Both the position numbers and the translations under genes were made by a program. A stretch of 64,000 bases of DNA, taken from Isotricha intestinalis. Taxonomy: Eukaryota > Ciliophora > Litostomatea > Vestibuliferida > Isotrichidae. Location of the stretch: positions 37,888 through 101,887 of the forward strand of contig JAJJLU010000337.1 in assembly GCA_023807065.1 (NCBI GenBank), written 5' to 3'. This document shows positions 41,732 to 52,918 of this stretch, piece after piece (position 1 is the first letter of the stretch; every line of letters starts with the position of its first letter). Under the pieces are notes generated by a model that saw nothing but the letters and a program-made list of their open reading frames with translations, did not search any database and was not told the DNA's origin.

Positions 41732-42791
41732 TTAATAATTGTAATTTTGAGTCATTCTTTTTATTTGTTTAGTATTTATGTTATTCATTGATAAAGAATT
41801 ATCAATGAAATTTTTTAATTCTGGTAAATTTTTAATATTATATTTTGACATTAATTGTAAACAAAATTGTTTATATTCATCTTTTTCATTTTTAATTATA
41901 TTTTCTTTTTCTAAAGCTAATTGTTTGACAGTATTAATTAAATGTTTAATCCATCTCCATAAAGTTTTTATATCAATATCTTCATTTAAATTACCTCCTG
42001 TTAATGTTATATATAATCCTTTTAATTTCTTAATTAATTCATCTCTTATATTTTCTTGAGTTTTTCCAATAAAATTATTATTATTCAACAATGATAAAAA
42101 TTGATTTAATTTTGGTATTATTTCTTCTACTGAATTTACTTTTATAAATGACATTATATTTAATAATAAATTTTCATTTTCTTTTAATTTTGAATCATTC
42201 ATTTCTATTATTTCATTAAATTTGTTTTTATCTAATTCTATTTGATTTTCAAGATTTTTATTATTTAAACGAAGATTTGTAATTTCTTCTTTTAATTGTT
42301 TTATTTCATCTTTATATTTCATTATTTCATTATCTTTATATTTCATTATTTCATTATCATTATTATTATAATAATTTTTATTTTCATTATTATATATATT
42401 TGAATGACTAGTTCTATAACTTGTACTATAAATATTATTATTTTCATTATAATTATTTTTATTATATTTAAAAGTATCATTGGTATATTTATATTCATTT
42501 AAAATTGGAGTAGAATAATTTTTTTTCATTGTATAAGATTTATTGTCATAATTTGAGTATTTATATGATAAATCATTGTTTAATAAATCATCATTATTAT
42601 TATATTTGTTGTAATTTAAGTTCATTTTGGATTCAGAATTTGAATTTAGTAAAGTATTACTTTTCATATTATCTATATTATAATCTTTATTTGAATGATA
42701 ATTTCTTTGAGAAAATGAATCTAATATCTTTTTAGTATTATTAGTTAAACTATAATTATTATATTTATTCCTATTATTATTATTATCATTG

Positions 42792-42822
<31 letters not shown>

Positions 42823-43384
42823 AACTAATATTATTACTATTATTATTATTATTATAACTAATATTATTACTATTATTATTATTATTATAACTAATATTAT
42901 TGCTATTATTACTATTGTAATTAAAATTATAATTGTTATTATTATTATCTTTTGAATTGTAAATATTTCTTTGAAAATTTTTAGATTCATCATTTCCAAA
43001 ACCAGAATTTTGACTATTATCAAGAGAATAATTATTAGTTTCACTTATATAATTAACATTCCCGCTCATAATATTTAAATTACTACTCATATTATTATTA
43101 AAATTTTGTTCTTGTTGATTTTGAGTTTCTTCAGTATCATATTTTCTATATAATTCTTCTTTCTTTCCCTCAGTTAATGTAGTAATTGTATTATTTGTAT
43201 TTCCTCTATAATTTATATTATTTTGAATTATTTGATTGTTCTCTAATGGATTATTATTTGAATAATTTAAATCTATATTATTATTCATTGAATTTATATT
43301 ATTTTGAGAATCTTGATTTTGGAAATTATAATTTAAATTTTTTTGATTTTGATTTTTTTGTTGCGGTGAAATAGAAGACATCAT
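41732..43384 (-). CDS. Asn-rich protein with C-terminal coiled coil (550 aa)
   Basis: Residues 1-340 are Asn/Gln/Tyr/Ser-rich, with prion-like composition and four repeats of NNISYNNNNNS (about 160-195). From about 345 there is a coiled coil (KDEIKQLKEEITNLRLNNKNLENQIELDKNKFNEII) and then a less biased helical region (about 400-535: VNSVEEIIPKLNQFLSLL, then DIDIKTLWRWIKHLINTVKQLALEKE). The C-terminal module looks conserved; its family is not recognised. It shares a 210-bp divergent spacer with cyclin B. Confidence 0.78.
42782..42915 (-). repeat. Short coding tandem repeat (NNISYNNNNNS)
   Basis: About four 33-36-bp units encoding Asn runs with ISY spacers. On the plus strand it appears as TTA/TTATAA-rich periodic sequence. 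Confidence 0.82.
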
Positions 43385-43594
43385 TGTATTTATTGTTCTT
43401 TCATTTTTCTATATTAATTATAATATATTTAAATTACCAATTTCATTTTTTCTATATCATCTCTTATTTCATCAATTGTATATTTTATTCTACTTATTTT
43501 ATTTGAATAGCCATCCATTAAATTTAAAATTAAATATTTTTAATTCAATTTTTCTCAATAAAAACCTAAAAATAATTTTTAAAGAAATAAAAAA

Positions 43595-44818
43595 ATGCAA
43601 ATAAATGAAAATATATTTTCATTTCAAAATATATTAAGACCAACAACATCAAGAATAAATAATATATATTTTGAAAATCATCCAAGCAATTTTAATATTA
43701 ATCAAAACTCAAATCTTCAAAAATTTAATCAGACATCTAGAGAATTTGGAAAAGAAATATCTTACTTAAATAATTTAACGACATATAACAATGAAGAATA
43801 TTTAAGCAATAATTCATTTTTTACAAATAAAAACATATATGAAAAAAAGCCAAATTTTAATGTAAATGATAACAAAAGAGAAAATATACAATATCAAAAT
43901 TTTCAAAATGAAAATAATTTTTTAAAAGAACAAATAATAAATAATGAAATTATAGCAAAAGTATTTGATAATATAGAAAAACCATTAACAATAAACATAG
44001 AGGAAAACAAAGATAATACTTTTGATGTAGAAATGAAAGAAGAAAAAGAAGAAATAAATCCTCAAGAAGTAAAAGAATATTTTGAAGAAATATATAATAA
44101 TTTAATAAAAGAACAAGAAAAAATTTATATAAACCCTAATTATATGTTATATCAAAATGATATAAATGAAAAAATGAGATCAATACTTTTAGATTGGTTA
44201 ATTGAAGTTCATTTAAAATTTAAATTAGTTCCTGAAACAATGTATTTAACAGTACATTTAATAGATAAATATTTAGAAAAAAAACAAGTCAAAAGAAATA
44301 AATTACAATTAGTTGGAGTGACTGCAATGTTAATTGCTTGTAAATATGAAGAAATGTATCCTCCTGAAGTAAAAGATTTTATTTATATTACTGATAAAGC
44401 TTATAATAAAGAAGAAGTTTTAAATATGGAAATTGAAATGCTAAAAACATTAAATTATGATATTACTTTTCCTACTCAATATAAATTTTTAGAATTTTAT
44501 AAAAAAAAATTAAATTTAGATGAAAAGAGTTTTTTTTATTCTTGGTATTGTTTAGAATTAAGCTTAATTGATTATAAAATGATTAAATATGATTGTAAAA
44601 TTATTGCTGCTTCTGCTTGCTTTATTTCTTTACATTTATTTAAAATATATAATGATGATTTATTAGAAAATGTTACTGGATTTAAAATTAATGATTTAAA
44701 AGATTGTGTTAAAGATATTTGTTATATAATTGAAAACGGAACTTATAATTTACAAGCTGTAAAAAAAAAATTTTCTTTATCTAATTTTATGAAAGTTGCA
44801 AAAATTCAATTTTGGTAA
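43595..44818 (+). CDS. Cyclin B-type mitotic cyclin (407 aa)
   Basis: Cyclins activate CDKs; this one has two cyclin boxes. The first (about 160-290) starts NPNYMLYQNDINEKMRSILLDWLIEVH, the classic A/B-type motif, followed by TVHLIDKYLEKK and LIACKYEEMYPPEVKDFIYITDKAY. The second (about 291-400) begins with NYDITFPTQYKFLEFY. The N-terminal 150 residues are Asn-rich; I find no RxxL destruction box or KEN box in them (nearest is KREN). B-type is favoured by the YEEMYPPEVKDFIYITD string. The ATG context is A-rich and the frame runs to TAA. Confidence 0.93.
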   Translation: MQINENIFSFQNILRPTTSRINNIYFENHPSNFNINQNSNLQKFNQTSREFGKEISYLNNLTTYNNEEYLSNNSFFTNKNIYEKKPNFNVNDNKRENIQYQNFQNENNFLKEQIINNEIIAKVFDNIEKPLTINIEENKDNTFDVEMKEEKEEINPQEVKEYFEEIYNNLIKEQEKIYINPNYMLYQNDINEKMRSILLDWLIEVHLKFKLVPETMYLTVHLIDKYLEKKQVKRNKLQLVGVTAMLIACKYEEMYPPEVKDFIYITDKAYNKEEVLNMEIEMLKTLNYDITFPTQYKFLEFYKKKLNLDEKSFFYSWYCLELSLIDYKMIKYDCKIIAASACFISLHLFKIYNDDLLENVTGFKINDLKDCVKDICYIIENGTYNLQAVKKKFSLSNFMKVAKIQFW

Positions 44819-46234
44819 AATTTAATTCATAAATTACTTATTTTCTATTTATTATAAATTTATATTTTATAAATTAATATATTTTAAAATAATTATTTTT
44901 TGCACAATAATTAATTATTATTTATATGATTTTATTAGTTCTTTAGTAATACAAAAAAATCAGTAAATTATCTTAAATATTTAGAAAATAAAATTGATAT
45001 CCTTAAAATCTTAAAGAAAACAGGATTAAAAATTTGAATAATGAAAAGATTTGTTTATATTTAAAACTAAATACAAAGAAAATTCAGAATATAAAATCAC
45101 ACTAACTATAAAGATAGTTAAGAAAGAGAAATAAATTGTCATCGGCCAATATCCTTCTTATATATTAGAATATTTAATATATTTTTCAGTGTGTTCAAAA
45201 AATTATTTTTCATAAATGAAGACAATATTTTAATATTACAAGAAAAAATAAAAGATGGAAAACTATTTTATTTATAAAGTTCATTAATACCATTTCATAT
45301 AATAAAATTAAAATGTTATAAACCCAATTTCAAAAATATAATGTCATTAAATGAAATATTTAAAGAAACATCAAATAATTAATAAAAATTTTTTTAGTAT
45401 TTAATTATCAATTCAACCCTTTCCAATTTTATCTTTAAAAACAATATATTTAAAAATTATTATTTTTAATTGAATACTATACAATAGATAATATTAAAAT
45501 TGAATTATTGTCCTTATGTAAGAATAACTAAAAATAGCTTTTTTTCTCCTATAATTACAATAAATTCTAATAAAATAATAGTTCTTATAAAAAAAGGAAA
45601 TGAAATTAAAAAAATAATTTTATTTTATTTTAATATAATTATTATTTCTTTTAATATTAATATTATTATTTTCGGTGATGTAACTATTAAATTCTTATAT
45701 AAAAGTAAAAATGCTTTAAACCACTTTTTATTATTCGATTTAATTCTTTTTTTATGGTAATAATGATATTAAATTTAATAGAAAAGATATTGAATTAATT
45801 AATATTATTTGTTTTTAGGCCATAATAAAGATGAAATTTTATCTTCTTATTATGAAAATAATATTAAATGGAAAAAAATTTGTTAAATAGTTATTTATAA
45901 AGAAAATTAATTTATAAATTTCTTTTGATTTATCTTATAATTAATTATTTTTAAATTAAATAGATTAGGTAACTCTATTTTAAAAAAAATATCAATTGAA
46001 TCTTTTAATAGAATTTGAATGTTTTCTATTTATTATTAATTATCTCTTTAGATTTTCATATTGAACTTTAAATATGTTTTTCTTTAAAAAATATAATAAA
46101 TATTAATTATGGTATAATATTTTTATTTCAAAAAACTATATAAATTTAAAAAAATAATAATTAATATTATTATATTGAGGAAAAGATCATATTAGGATGA
46201 ATCTTGTAGTCAAAAAAAAAGATAAAAAAAAGGA
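44819..46234. other. Longest internal gene-poor gap, with a decayed gene
   Basis: This 1,416-bp gap contains coding-like fragments from about 45185 to 45885 (listed separately). The rest is A/T-rich and shows no intact gene or RNA. Confidence 0.55.
45185..45885 (+). pseudogene. Relic resembling the C2 domain of a PTEN-family protein
   Basis: Fragments in different frames give YCPYVRITKNSFFSP (about 45504-45548), IFGDVTIKFLYKSKNAL then HFLLFDLILF (about 45668-45754), and after a frame change FYGNNDIKFNRKDIELIN (about 45750-45803). This order matches the C2 half of PTEN/tensin-type phosphatases (C-P-x-F-x-I, CGDIKVEFF, MFHFWVNTFF, xFxKxDLD). Upstream pieces (DNILILQEKIKDGKLFYL, SLIPFHIIKLK) are not assignable, and no HCxxGxxR phosphatase loop is present. 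Stops and frame breaks mark it as non-functional. The family call is tentative. Confidence 0.4.
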
Positions 46235-48247
46235 TCAGAAATAAATATCTTTATTATCAATATCTTTTAATCTTTCATTTAAATATTCTATTCTTTTACT
46301 TTCATTTAACTCACTATTTTCAACACTAGATTTACTTTGTGTAGATTCATCAATATCCATTTTATTTTCATCTTCTTCTTTTTTTATTTTTGGATTTTCA
46401 CCGTTTAGAGTCTGAGAAATATCTAAAATTTTTAATGTAGTATTATAACAAACATTAACAAAAATATCTATATATTTATTACAAATTGAATTTTTTTTAA
46501 TTGGGTTTACACTTAAATCCAAATTAATTAATTGACTTCCTATTTTATAATCTTTCTTTTGAGTGCTTGTTAAATGTATTAATTTTAGAATGCTTTCAAA
46601 ATTTGAAAATTTATTTTTGTAAAGAGATAAAACATTTAAATTTCCTGAAATAATTAAATTTCTTATATCACAAAAATAAGAATCATCTAATTCACAATTA
46701 TACATATATAATTCTTCAATTGAAGTATTTTTACATATACTTCTTAAAAATTTTCTTCCATATTTATTATTAAAATTACAATTACTAACAGACAATATTT
46801 TAATAGTACAATTTTTTTTTTCTACAATTTTATTTAATATTTTAATACTTGTTTCATCCATTAATGTTTTAGATAAAAATAAATTTGTAATTTTCATTGG
46901 TTTTTCTAATATAGTTTTTAAAATATATTTTGTTCCAATTCCTAATTCACATTTATTTAAATTTAATCTAATTAAATTGGGAAATTTAGTTATACTTTCA
47001 GCAATAGCTTTTCCAGAAGTAGAATTAATTTTAATGTTATTATTATAATTTAATTCAATAGCTGAACAATAACCATTTAAACCAATATTAAAAAAATTTA
47101 AATGACTTGTTGTAATATTCATTTGACCAATATTAAGTATTATAATATTTTGATTAAATAATAAATTTTTTCCTAATTCATAAAAACCTATTTCACCAAA
47201 TTTATTTTGATTAAATATAATATGTTTTATTCTTTTATCGTATTTTATAATAGAAGCCATCACAAAAGAAGAATCATATTCTAAAAAAGCTTGTGATATT
47301 TCAAATTTAAAAGGTGTTTTAGTTTTTTTTATTTGAGAAGAATTTTTTATTTTAAAAATAGTAAATAATATATAAAATAAATAATTAAAAGATGATTTTG
47401 GATAAGAATATAAAATTTTTATTTGAGAACTAATATATTTTTTTAACTCTTCATTTCCTTTTTCATATATTAATTGAAATTTTTTAAATTTAATTATCAT
47501 TCCCATATAAATTAAAGGTGAAATTTTACTTGATGTAGAATTTTCTTTTTCTACTTTTTTTAAAAGTTCATCTACTCTTTCTTCAAAATTATCAAAAAAA
47601 CCTTTTAATATATCATTTAGAGATTTTCCTAAATTTGTAATCAAAGATAAATATTGTTTTTTTTTAATAATTTCTTTTTTATCATTTGTAAATTCAAATG
47701 TTTCTTCATTAAAATTATATTCTACTGTTTCTTTTAAATAAGATTCAAATGGTTGTTTTAATACTTCAGTAACAAAAGAATTTTTTTCTAAATTTTCAAA
47801 AAATTTTCCTCTTTTTATTTTATTAAAATTATCATATAAATAAATATTTATTGTATGATCTTTCCCACAATTAAATACTAACATTAAAGCATTAATCAAA
47901 CAAAATTCTAATAAATCAGAAAAATAATTTTTATCTTTTGTTTTATCATATAATAATTTATTTATTTTTTTATAATTTTCAATAGTAAAATCATTATTAA
48001 TTCCTTCAAAATCATCTAAATTATTTTTATTTCTTTCTTCTTTTATATTTTTCATATCATTTAAAATATTTTTATTTTTTAAATTATTATTATCTTTTAA
48101 ATATTCTACAAGTTTATTATAATCAACTAATGTGAAAAATATTAAATATATTATCTTATATAAAATCCTATTATCAATGATTGTTTCTGGAAATTCATTA
48201 AAATGTGAAATTACATCTTCTGGAAGGAATAGTTTTCCATTTTCCAT
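46235..48247 (-). CDS. Leucine-rich-repeat (ribonuclease-inhibitor type) protein (670 aa)
   Basis: The N-terminal half (to about 320) is helical and unassigned (PEDVISHFNEFPETIIDNRILYKIIYLIFF). From about 345 to 600 LRRs of the RI type appear: NIIILNIGQMNITTSHLN, NLIRLNLNKCELGIGTKYIL, ITNLFLSKTLMDETSIKIL, IKILSVSNCNFNNKYGRKFL, IEELYMYNCELDD, LNVLSLYKNKFSNF and LINLDLSVNPIKKN. The repeats have the L-x-x-L-x-L-x-x-N/C-x-L spacing of about 28 residues. It ends in an acidic linker and TGA. LRR solenoids bind protein partners; the specific role is unknown. Confidence 0.84.
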   Translation of the reverse strand: MENGKLFLPEDVISHFNEFPETIIDNRILYKIIYLIFFTLVDYNKLVEYLKDNNNLKNKNILNDMKNIKEERNKNNLDDFEGINNDFTIENYKKINKLLYDKTKDKNYFSDLLEFCLINALMLVFNCGKDHTINIYLYDNFNKIKRGKFFENLEKNSFVTEVLKQPFESYLKETVEYNFNEETFEFTNDKKEIIKKKQYLSLITNLGKSLNDILKGFFDNFEERVDELLKKVEKENSTSSKISPLIYMGMIIKFKKFQLIYEKGNEELKKYISSQIKILYSYPKSSFNYLFYILFTIFKIKNSSQIKKTKTPFKFEISQAFLEYDSSFVMASIIKYDKRIKHIIFNQNKFGEIGFYELGKNLLFNQNIIILNIGQMNITTSHLNFFNIGLNGYCSAIELNYNNNIKINSTSGKAIAESITKFPNLIRLNLNKCELGIGTKYILKTILEKPMKITNLFLSKTLMDETSIKILNKIVEKKNCTIKILSVSNCNFNNKYGRKFLRSICKNTSIEELYMYNCELDDSYFCDIRNLIISGNLNVLSLYKNKFSNFESILKLIHLTSTQKKDYKIGSQLINLDLSVNPIKKNSICNKYIDIFVNVCYNTTLKILDISQTLNGENPKIKKEEDENKMDIDESTQSKSSVENSELNESKRIEYLNERLKDIDNKDIYF

Positions 48248-48360
48248 TTATATTTTTTTTTAATTAAAATAGTTAATTAAGCAGTCTAAACCCAATTAGA
48301 AAAAAAGTTAAGAAGAAATTAATAATTAAGTAAATTTTTATGGCAATTAAGATAATATAT

Positions 48361-50664
48361 TTATTTTTCTTCTTCTTTATTTGAATTATATTTATCATTT
48401 AGAAGAAGGTTTGTTTTAGGAATATTTTTTGGAGGAATATTATTTAAAAGTTTAGATAATTTTGAATATTTAGTTTCACTATTATCATTACCTATTATAT
48501 TATAATAGCTATTAATTTTTTCTTGAGAAATTTCTTTAATTTTTTTATATTTTTTTTTTTCAATAATTTTCCTATTAAGAAAATCATCTTCTTCTTTATT
48601 TTCAACAATAAAATGAGTAATATTATCTTTTATTTGGTTAACATATTTTCCAATTTCTTTACCTTCATTTAATCTATTAGATAAATTTAAAAAATCTTTT
48701 TTTTTCTTATTTTTTTCATCATAATTACTTTCATCATTTTTATTTTCATTTTTAATATTTTTATTTTTTTTAGAATGAATAACTTGAATAGAATTTCCAA
48801 TAAAAGAAACAGAACTATTATTTTTATTAAAATAACTATTATCTCCGTCAATAGATTTAAACATCTCTGCAGTTAAATTATTAACTTCGAATTTTTTTAA
48901 ATTTATGTTTGGAGATTGAAAAGTATAATTACTTAAATTAGGGTTATTATATGGTAAACCTATTCTATTTTTATCTTCTTCTTCACTATATGATCTTGGC
49001 ATTTTAAATACATTATTTATAGATTTTCTTTTTGGTAATTTAGGAAAAACTGAATAACTTCTTGAAGCAAAATTTTTTATATCTTCTGAATTTAACGAAT
49101 TATTCATTTTATGCTTTATTAAATTTATTTTTTTTGGCTCTTCCTCATTTATATTTTCTGAATATACTTCATTATATTTTTTAATTTTTATATATTTTGA
49201 TTCTAAAATTTTATCACTTGAAACTTTATGATTTTTCATTGGTATTTCTGAAAAACTTTTATTTTGGAAATTTAATTGTTTTATTCTTTGATAAAACTTA
49301 TTTTTATTCAATTCATTTATTTCATTATTATTATCATATTCATAATTACAACTATTTGAGTTTTGATTATTCATAAAAAAAAAAGAATTAAAATTATTCC
49401 TATAATTTTTCTTATTCAAAAAATTATTAAAACTATTATTGTAAGTTAATCTCATTAAACTATTATTCTCATTACTATTATAATTAGAATAATCTTCAAT
49501 TTCATTAATATTAAATAATTTATTTTCATTATTTTCTTTATTTGAATTTCTATGAATAAATTCATTTAATCCTACTTCTCCATTAATATATTTTTTTAAA
49601 AAACTTTCTACTTTTTTTCCGCTTTTTGGTGTACTTAAAATTTCTTGTTTTTTAATTGAAATTTTATTCTTTGGTTTATTATTATCATTATTATCATTAT
49701 TATTATTGTCATTATTTTTATTTTTATAATTTAGAGTAATTTCTGATTTTTTTTCTTTTAAAGAATTTATTTTAGAATTAATTTCTTTAATTAAATCATT
49801 AAATTGAGAAAATTTACTTTTAATTTGATTAAATTCTTTTTTATAACCTTCAAATTTAATAGTAACTCCATAATTAGCTTGTTTCATATTTTCAATATCT
49901 AAATTAATTTTTTCATAAATTTCATCTTTAATTTTAGTAATTTTTTCCATTTCATTATTTAAATTATCACAATTATTTTTTAATTCAATTGCATATTTAT
50001 AATTTTCAAGTCTAATATCTTGAATTCTATCTTCAGATATGTTAATCATATCAATTAATTTATTTTCAGTTTGATTAATACATTTTTTTGTATAATCATT
50101 GATAGATTTAGTTAATCCATCCATTTGTAATTTAATATTTTTCATTGTAGTATCTAATTTAACTTTATAACTTTTTAAATCTAATGAATTTTTTTCTTTA
50201 TAATTTATAATTTCTTTTATATTAGTTAAAACATAATCAATAAAATCATGTAAATTTTTAAATTTACCCATTCCTCCAATTATACCTGGATAAATTACAC
50301 TTTCTGCTAGTAATTTATCATGAGAATAAAGAGAATCGTGTAATTCTTTGTAATTTGATTCTATTTTTACTTTTTGATTCATTAATTCATCTTTTATATT
50401 ATCTTTAAATTTTATTAATGAATCTATTTTTTCTTTCATATTTTTATCTACCATTATTAAAGATGATAAATCATATACTTTTTGAGTTAATATATCTATT
50501 TTGTTTTTGTATTCATTTAAAGTATTTTCTGTTGATAATGAATTTGCTTCAAATTTTGAATTTAATTTATATTCTATCACTTTTATATCTTTTAATATAT
50601 CATTTTTAAATAATAAAATATCCTTTTTAAAAGTGTTTTGAAATGAATCTAAAGATTCAGTCAT
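48361..50664 (-). CDS. Large coiled-coil protein with low-complexity C terminus (767 aa)
   Basis: Residues 1-310 are almost continuous coiled coil (SFQNTFKKDILLFKNDILKDI, KIDILTQKVYDLSSLI, KIKDEIYEKINLDIENMKQ). A break near 125-145 (VIYPGIIGGMGKFKNLHDFI) looks conserved. Then come an Asn tract and a basic Ser-rich segment with proline-directed sites (STPKSGKKVESFLKKYINGE; SYSVFPKLPKRKS). The C terminus is Lys/Glu/Asn-rich. No known domain. It resembles ciliate cytoskeletal scaffolds in general style only. Confidence 0.76.
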   Translation of the reverse strand: MTESLDSFQNTFKKDILLFKNDILKDIKVIEYKLNSKFEANSLSTENTLNEYKNKIDILTQKVYDLSSLIMVDKNMKEKIDSLIKFKDNIKDELMNQKVKIESNYKELHDSLYSHDKLLAESVIYPGIIGGMGKFKNLHDFIDYVLTNIKEIINYKEKNSLDLKSYKVKLDTTMKNIKLQMDGLTKSINDYTKKCINQTENKLIDMINISEDRIQDIRLENYKYAIELKNNCDNLNNEMEKITKIKDEIYEKINLDIENMKQANYGVTIKFEGYKKEFNQIKSKFSQFNDLIKEINSKINSLKEKKSEITLNYKNKNNDNNNNDNNDNNKPKNKISIKKQEILSTPKSGKKVESFLKKYINGEVGLNEFIHRNSNKENNENKLFNINEIEDYSNYNSNENNSLMRLTYNNSFNNFLNKKNYRNNFNSFFFMNNQNSNSCNYEYDNNNEINELNKNKFYQRIKQLNFQNKSFSEIPMKNHKVSSDKILESKYIKIKKYNEVYSENINEEEPKKINLIKHKMNNSLNSEDIKNFASRSYSVFPKLPKRKSINNVFKMPRSYSEEEDKNRIGLPYNNPNLSNYTFQSPNINLKKFEVNNLTAEMFKSIDGDNSYFNKNNSSVSFIGNSIQVIHSKKNKNIKNENKNDESNYDEKNKKKKDFLNLSNRLNEGKEIGKYVNQIKDNITHFIVENKEEDDFLNRKIIEKKKYKKIKEISQEKINSYYNIIGNDNSETKYSKLSKLLNNIPPKNIPKTNLLLNDKYNSNKEEEK

Positions 50665-50719
50665 TAATTTTTTCTTTTTAAATTGAAAAATGAATTAAAT
50701 TTAAAATATTTTTAAAATA

Positions 50720-51561
50720 ATGGAATCAATAAATGAATTTACATATGAAAATAAAGATTATATTAAAAATAAGCATACATTAATAACATGAGCAACAGGT
50801 GGAATTGGACAAATATTAGTTAAAACATTATATAATTTAAATACAAAATTATGTTTAATAAGTCATAATGAAGAAAAATTAATAAAAACTTTTAATTATC
50901 TTTTAGAAGAAAAACAAGGAAAAAACAAAATCAAATATGAAATATTAGATTTAGAAAATCCAAAAAAAATAACATATCTATTTATTTCAATAATGAAAAA
51001 ATAAAGAGGAATATTAGATATATTCATAATGTGTCATGGGAAATATAAACAAAGTTTAGTAACAGAATGTGATATAAAAACATTTAATGAATTATTAAAT
51101 ATAAATGTAAGATCAACAATGCATATATTAAGTTTATCTGTTCCTTTTTTAAAAATAACAAAAGGAAATTGTATAATATTATCATCAAAGGAAAGTTTAT
51201 TCCAGTCAATTATTATTGTTTAAATTCATGATAAAATCAATGATAAACTCACTTATCCAATATTCTGCTTTCGAATTAGCTTCTTTTGTTATCAGAATAA
51301 ATGGAGTTGCTCCTGGAATTACTAATAATAATCATAGAGTTAATGAAAATTTTACTGAAAGTGATAATAAAAATGTATGAAAGATATTTCTAAATTGTTC
51401 TTATTAATTAATTCAGTTGTAAAACCTGAAGATATATTGTTAATACTATATTATTTCTTGCTAGTGATGATGCTCATTTTATCACTGGGGAAATAATAGA
51501 AAATGATAATAGATATTCATTAAATCATGATTTAAGTTATAATGATACCAATGAATATTAA
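50720..51561 (+). pseudogene. Short-chain dehydrogenase/reductase (SDR) pseudogene
   Basis: The Rossmann start reads LIT-stop-ATGGIGQ: the Gly codon of the TGxxxGIG motif has become TGA (50789). A TAA interrupts at 51002, and the frame changes between about 51190 and 51246. A second change lies near 51370-51385 and a third near 51436. The remaining pieces are clearly SDR: LDIFIMCHGKY, LLNINVRSTMHILSLSVPFL, YSAFELASFVIRINGVAPGI, then ISKLFLLINSVVKPED, and FLASDDAHFITGEII. The catalytic YxxxK motif reads YSAFE, so the Lys is lost as well. The ATG is 55 bp from the divergent gene at 50664, in the normal gene arrangement. Confidence 0.85.
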
Positions 51562-51628
51562 ATATAAAACCCAAATAAAAAAACATTGAAAAATTAATTA
51601 ATACAAAAAAAAAACTTTTTAAAAAAAA

Positions 51629-52381
51629 ATGGATTTTTTCAACTCAAACTTCGATTCACGTTTCCTAATATCAATTCCAAAAAAGCAGGCAAAATCTTAT
51701 GAAATAGACTTAGGTCAAAATGAAGGAGCATATTCAGAGCAATTATTAATACGTTATGGAGACAACACATTAAACCATATGAAGGCAAGTAATAGGAAGA
51801 GTGCAACAAAGATGGAAATGGATGACATAGCAAGAATGAATGAACAATTAAGACCATTTCAAGAAAGGCCTAAAGATGAAGAAGGTGCAGTTTCATATAA
51901 TACTTTATGCGATAATATTGAAGTAAAAATTGGAAAAATGGATGATTCTGCAAATTATTTAAGTGAATTTGAAGGAAATTTAAATAAAGCTATTGAAGTT
52001 ATGACTAATGATATATTTAAATTCTTCGATGATACTTATAATGAATTTAATCCTCAATTATTAGAAAAATATAAATATTTAAAAAGTAGAATAAAAGAAC
52101 AAAAAGATGAAAATGCTAATTTACTTAAACAAATTGATTTATTGTTACAAGAAAATACACAAATTATGGATATGGTTTATAAAGTTGGATCTAGATTAGA
52201 AAATTTGGAAAAAAAAGCTGGAATTGAAAAACCTCTTGAAGAGAGTGAAAATGGAGAACAAAGTCATGGTAGCCGAGAAGAGGAAGAAGAAGAAAGCCAA
52301 GGAAGTGATTCTAATGATAATAATAATCAAAGTTTAGGAGGGGAAGAAGAAGAAGAAGATAAAATTCCTGAAGGAGAATAA
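51629..52381 (+). CDS. Charged coiled-coil protein (250 aa)
   Basis: The first 90 residues (SNFDSRFLISIPKKQAKSYEID, LLIRYGDNTLNHMKASNRKSA, ARMNEQLRPFQERPKDE) are not low-complexity and look conserved. Residues 95-205 are coiled coil (KYLKSRIKEQKDENANLLKQ), and the tail is Glu/Ser/Gly-rich and very acidic. Its 5' third uses more G- and C-containing codons (AAG, GCA, GAC) than its neighbours, which may mean strong expression. Family not recognised. Intact ATG at 51629, TAA stop. Confidence 0.78.
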   Translation: MDFFNSNFDSRFLISIPKKQAKSYEIDLGQNEGAYSEQLLIRYGDNTLNHMKASNRKSATKMEMDDIARMNEQLRPFQERPKDEEGAVSYNTLCDNIEVKIGKMDDSANYLSEFEGNLNKAIEVMTNDIFKFFDDTYNEFNPQLLEKYKYLKSRIKEQKDENANLLKQIDLLLQENTQIMDMVYKVGSRLENLEKKAGIEKPLEESENGEQSHGSREEEEEESQGSDSNDNNNQSLGGEEEEEDKIPEGE

Positions 52382-52918
52382 AAGTTTTTTTCATTTTTTG
52401 TAATCTAATTACATTAAATTTTTAAAAGTAATTTATTAAATTTTTTTATGTTTATGACTATAATATATTATACTTTTATTAAATATATTCATTATTTACT
52501 ATGAAAAATATTAATAAAATTAACTATAGTTCTAATATCAAAATATTAATGCTTACCTTTACAAAATTTATTTAAATAATTTTATAATTCACCTGTTAAT
52601 TCGATATTTTTACTAAATTTATTATTACATATTATTATTAATAGATATAAAAAAATATGGATATAATTTACTTATATGATAATATTAATTTTACATTATT
52701 ATTTCATTTTTCTATTTCAAGTACCCTTTTCTTTATAATATATATTTAATCTTTGATTAATTTTGGAGGTTTATTTTAAAAATAGGAGATTCAGTGAATG
52801 GTTTTTTATTTAGTTTTATTTAAATATAATATGTTTTTTAAAAAGTTTTTTTAGTATATTAAAATTTTATAATAAGATTTTTAATTAATTTTATATATTA
52901 TATTTAAATCATATATAA
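52382..52918. other. Intergenic region, nothing recognised
   Basis: These 537 bp lie between two plus-strand genes. A/T-rich with short stop-ridden frames only. Confidence 0.5.

Noticed and set aside
50720..51561. SDR breaks explained by introns or programmed frameshifts
   Set aside because: The breaks fall inside conserved motifs with no GT-AG pair to remove them, and a catalytic Lys is also lost.
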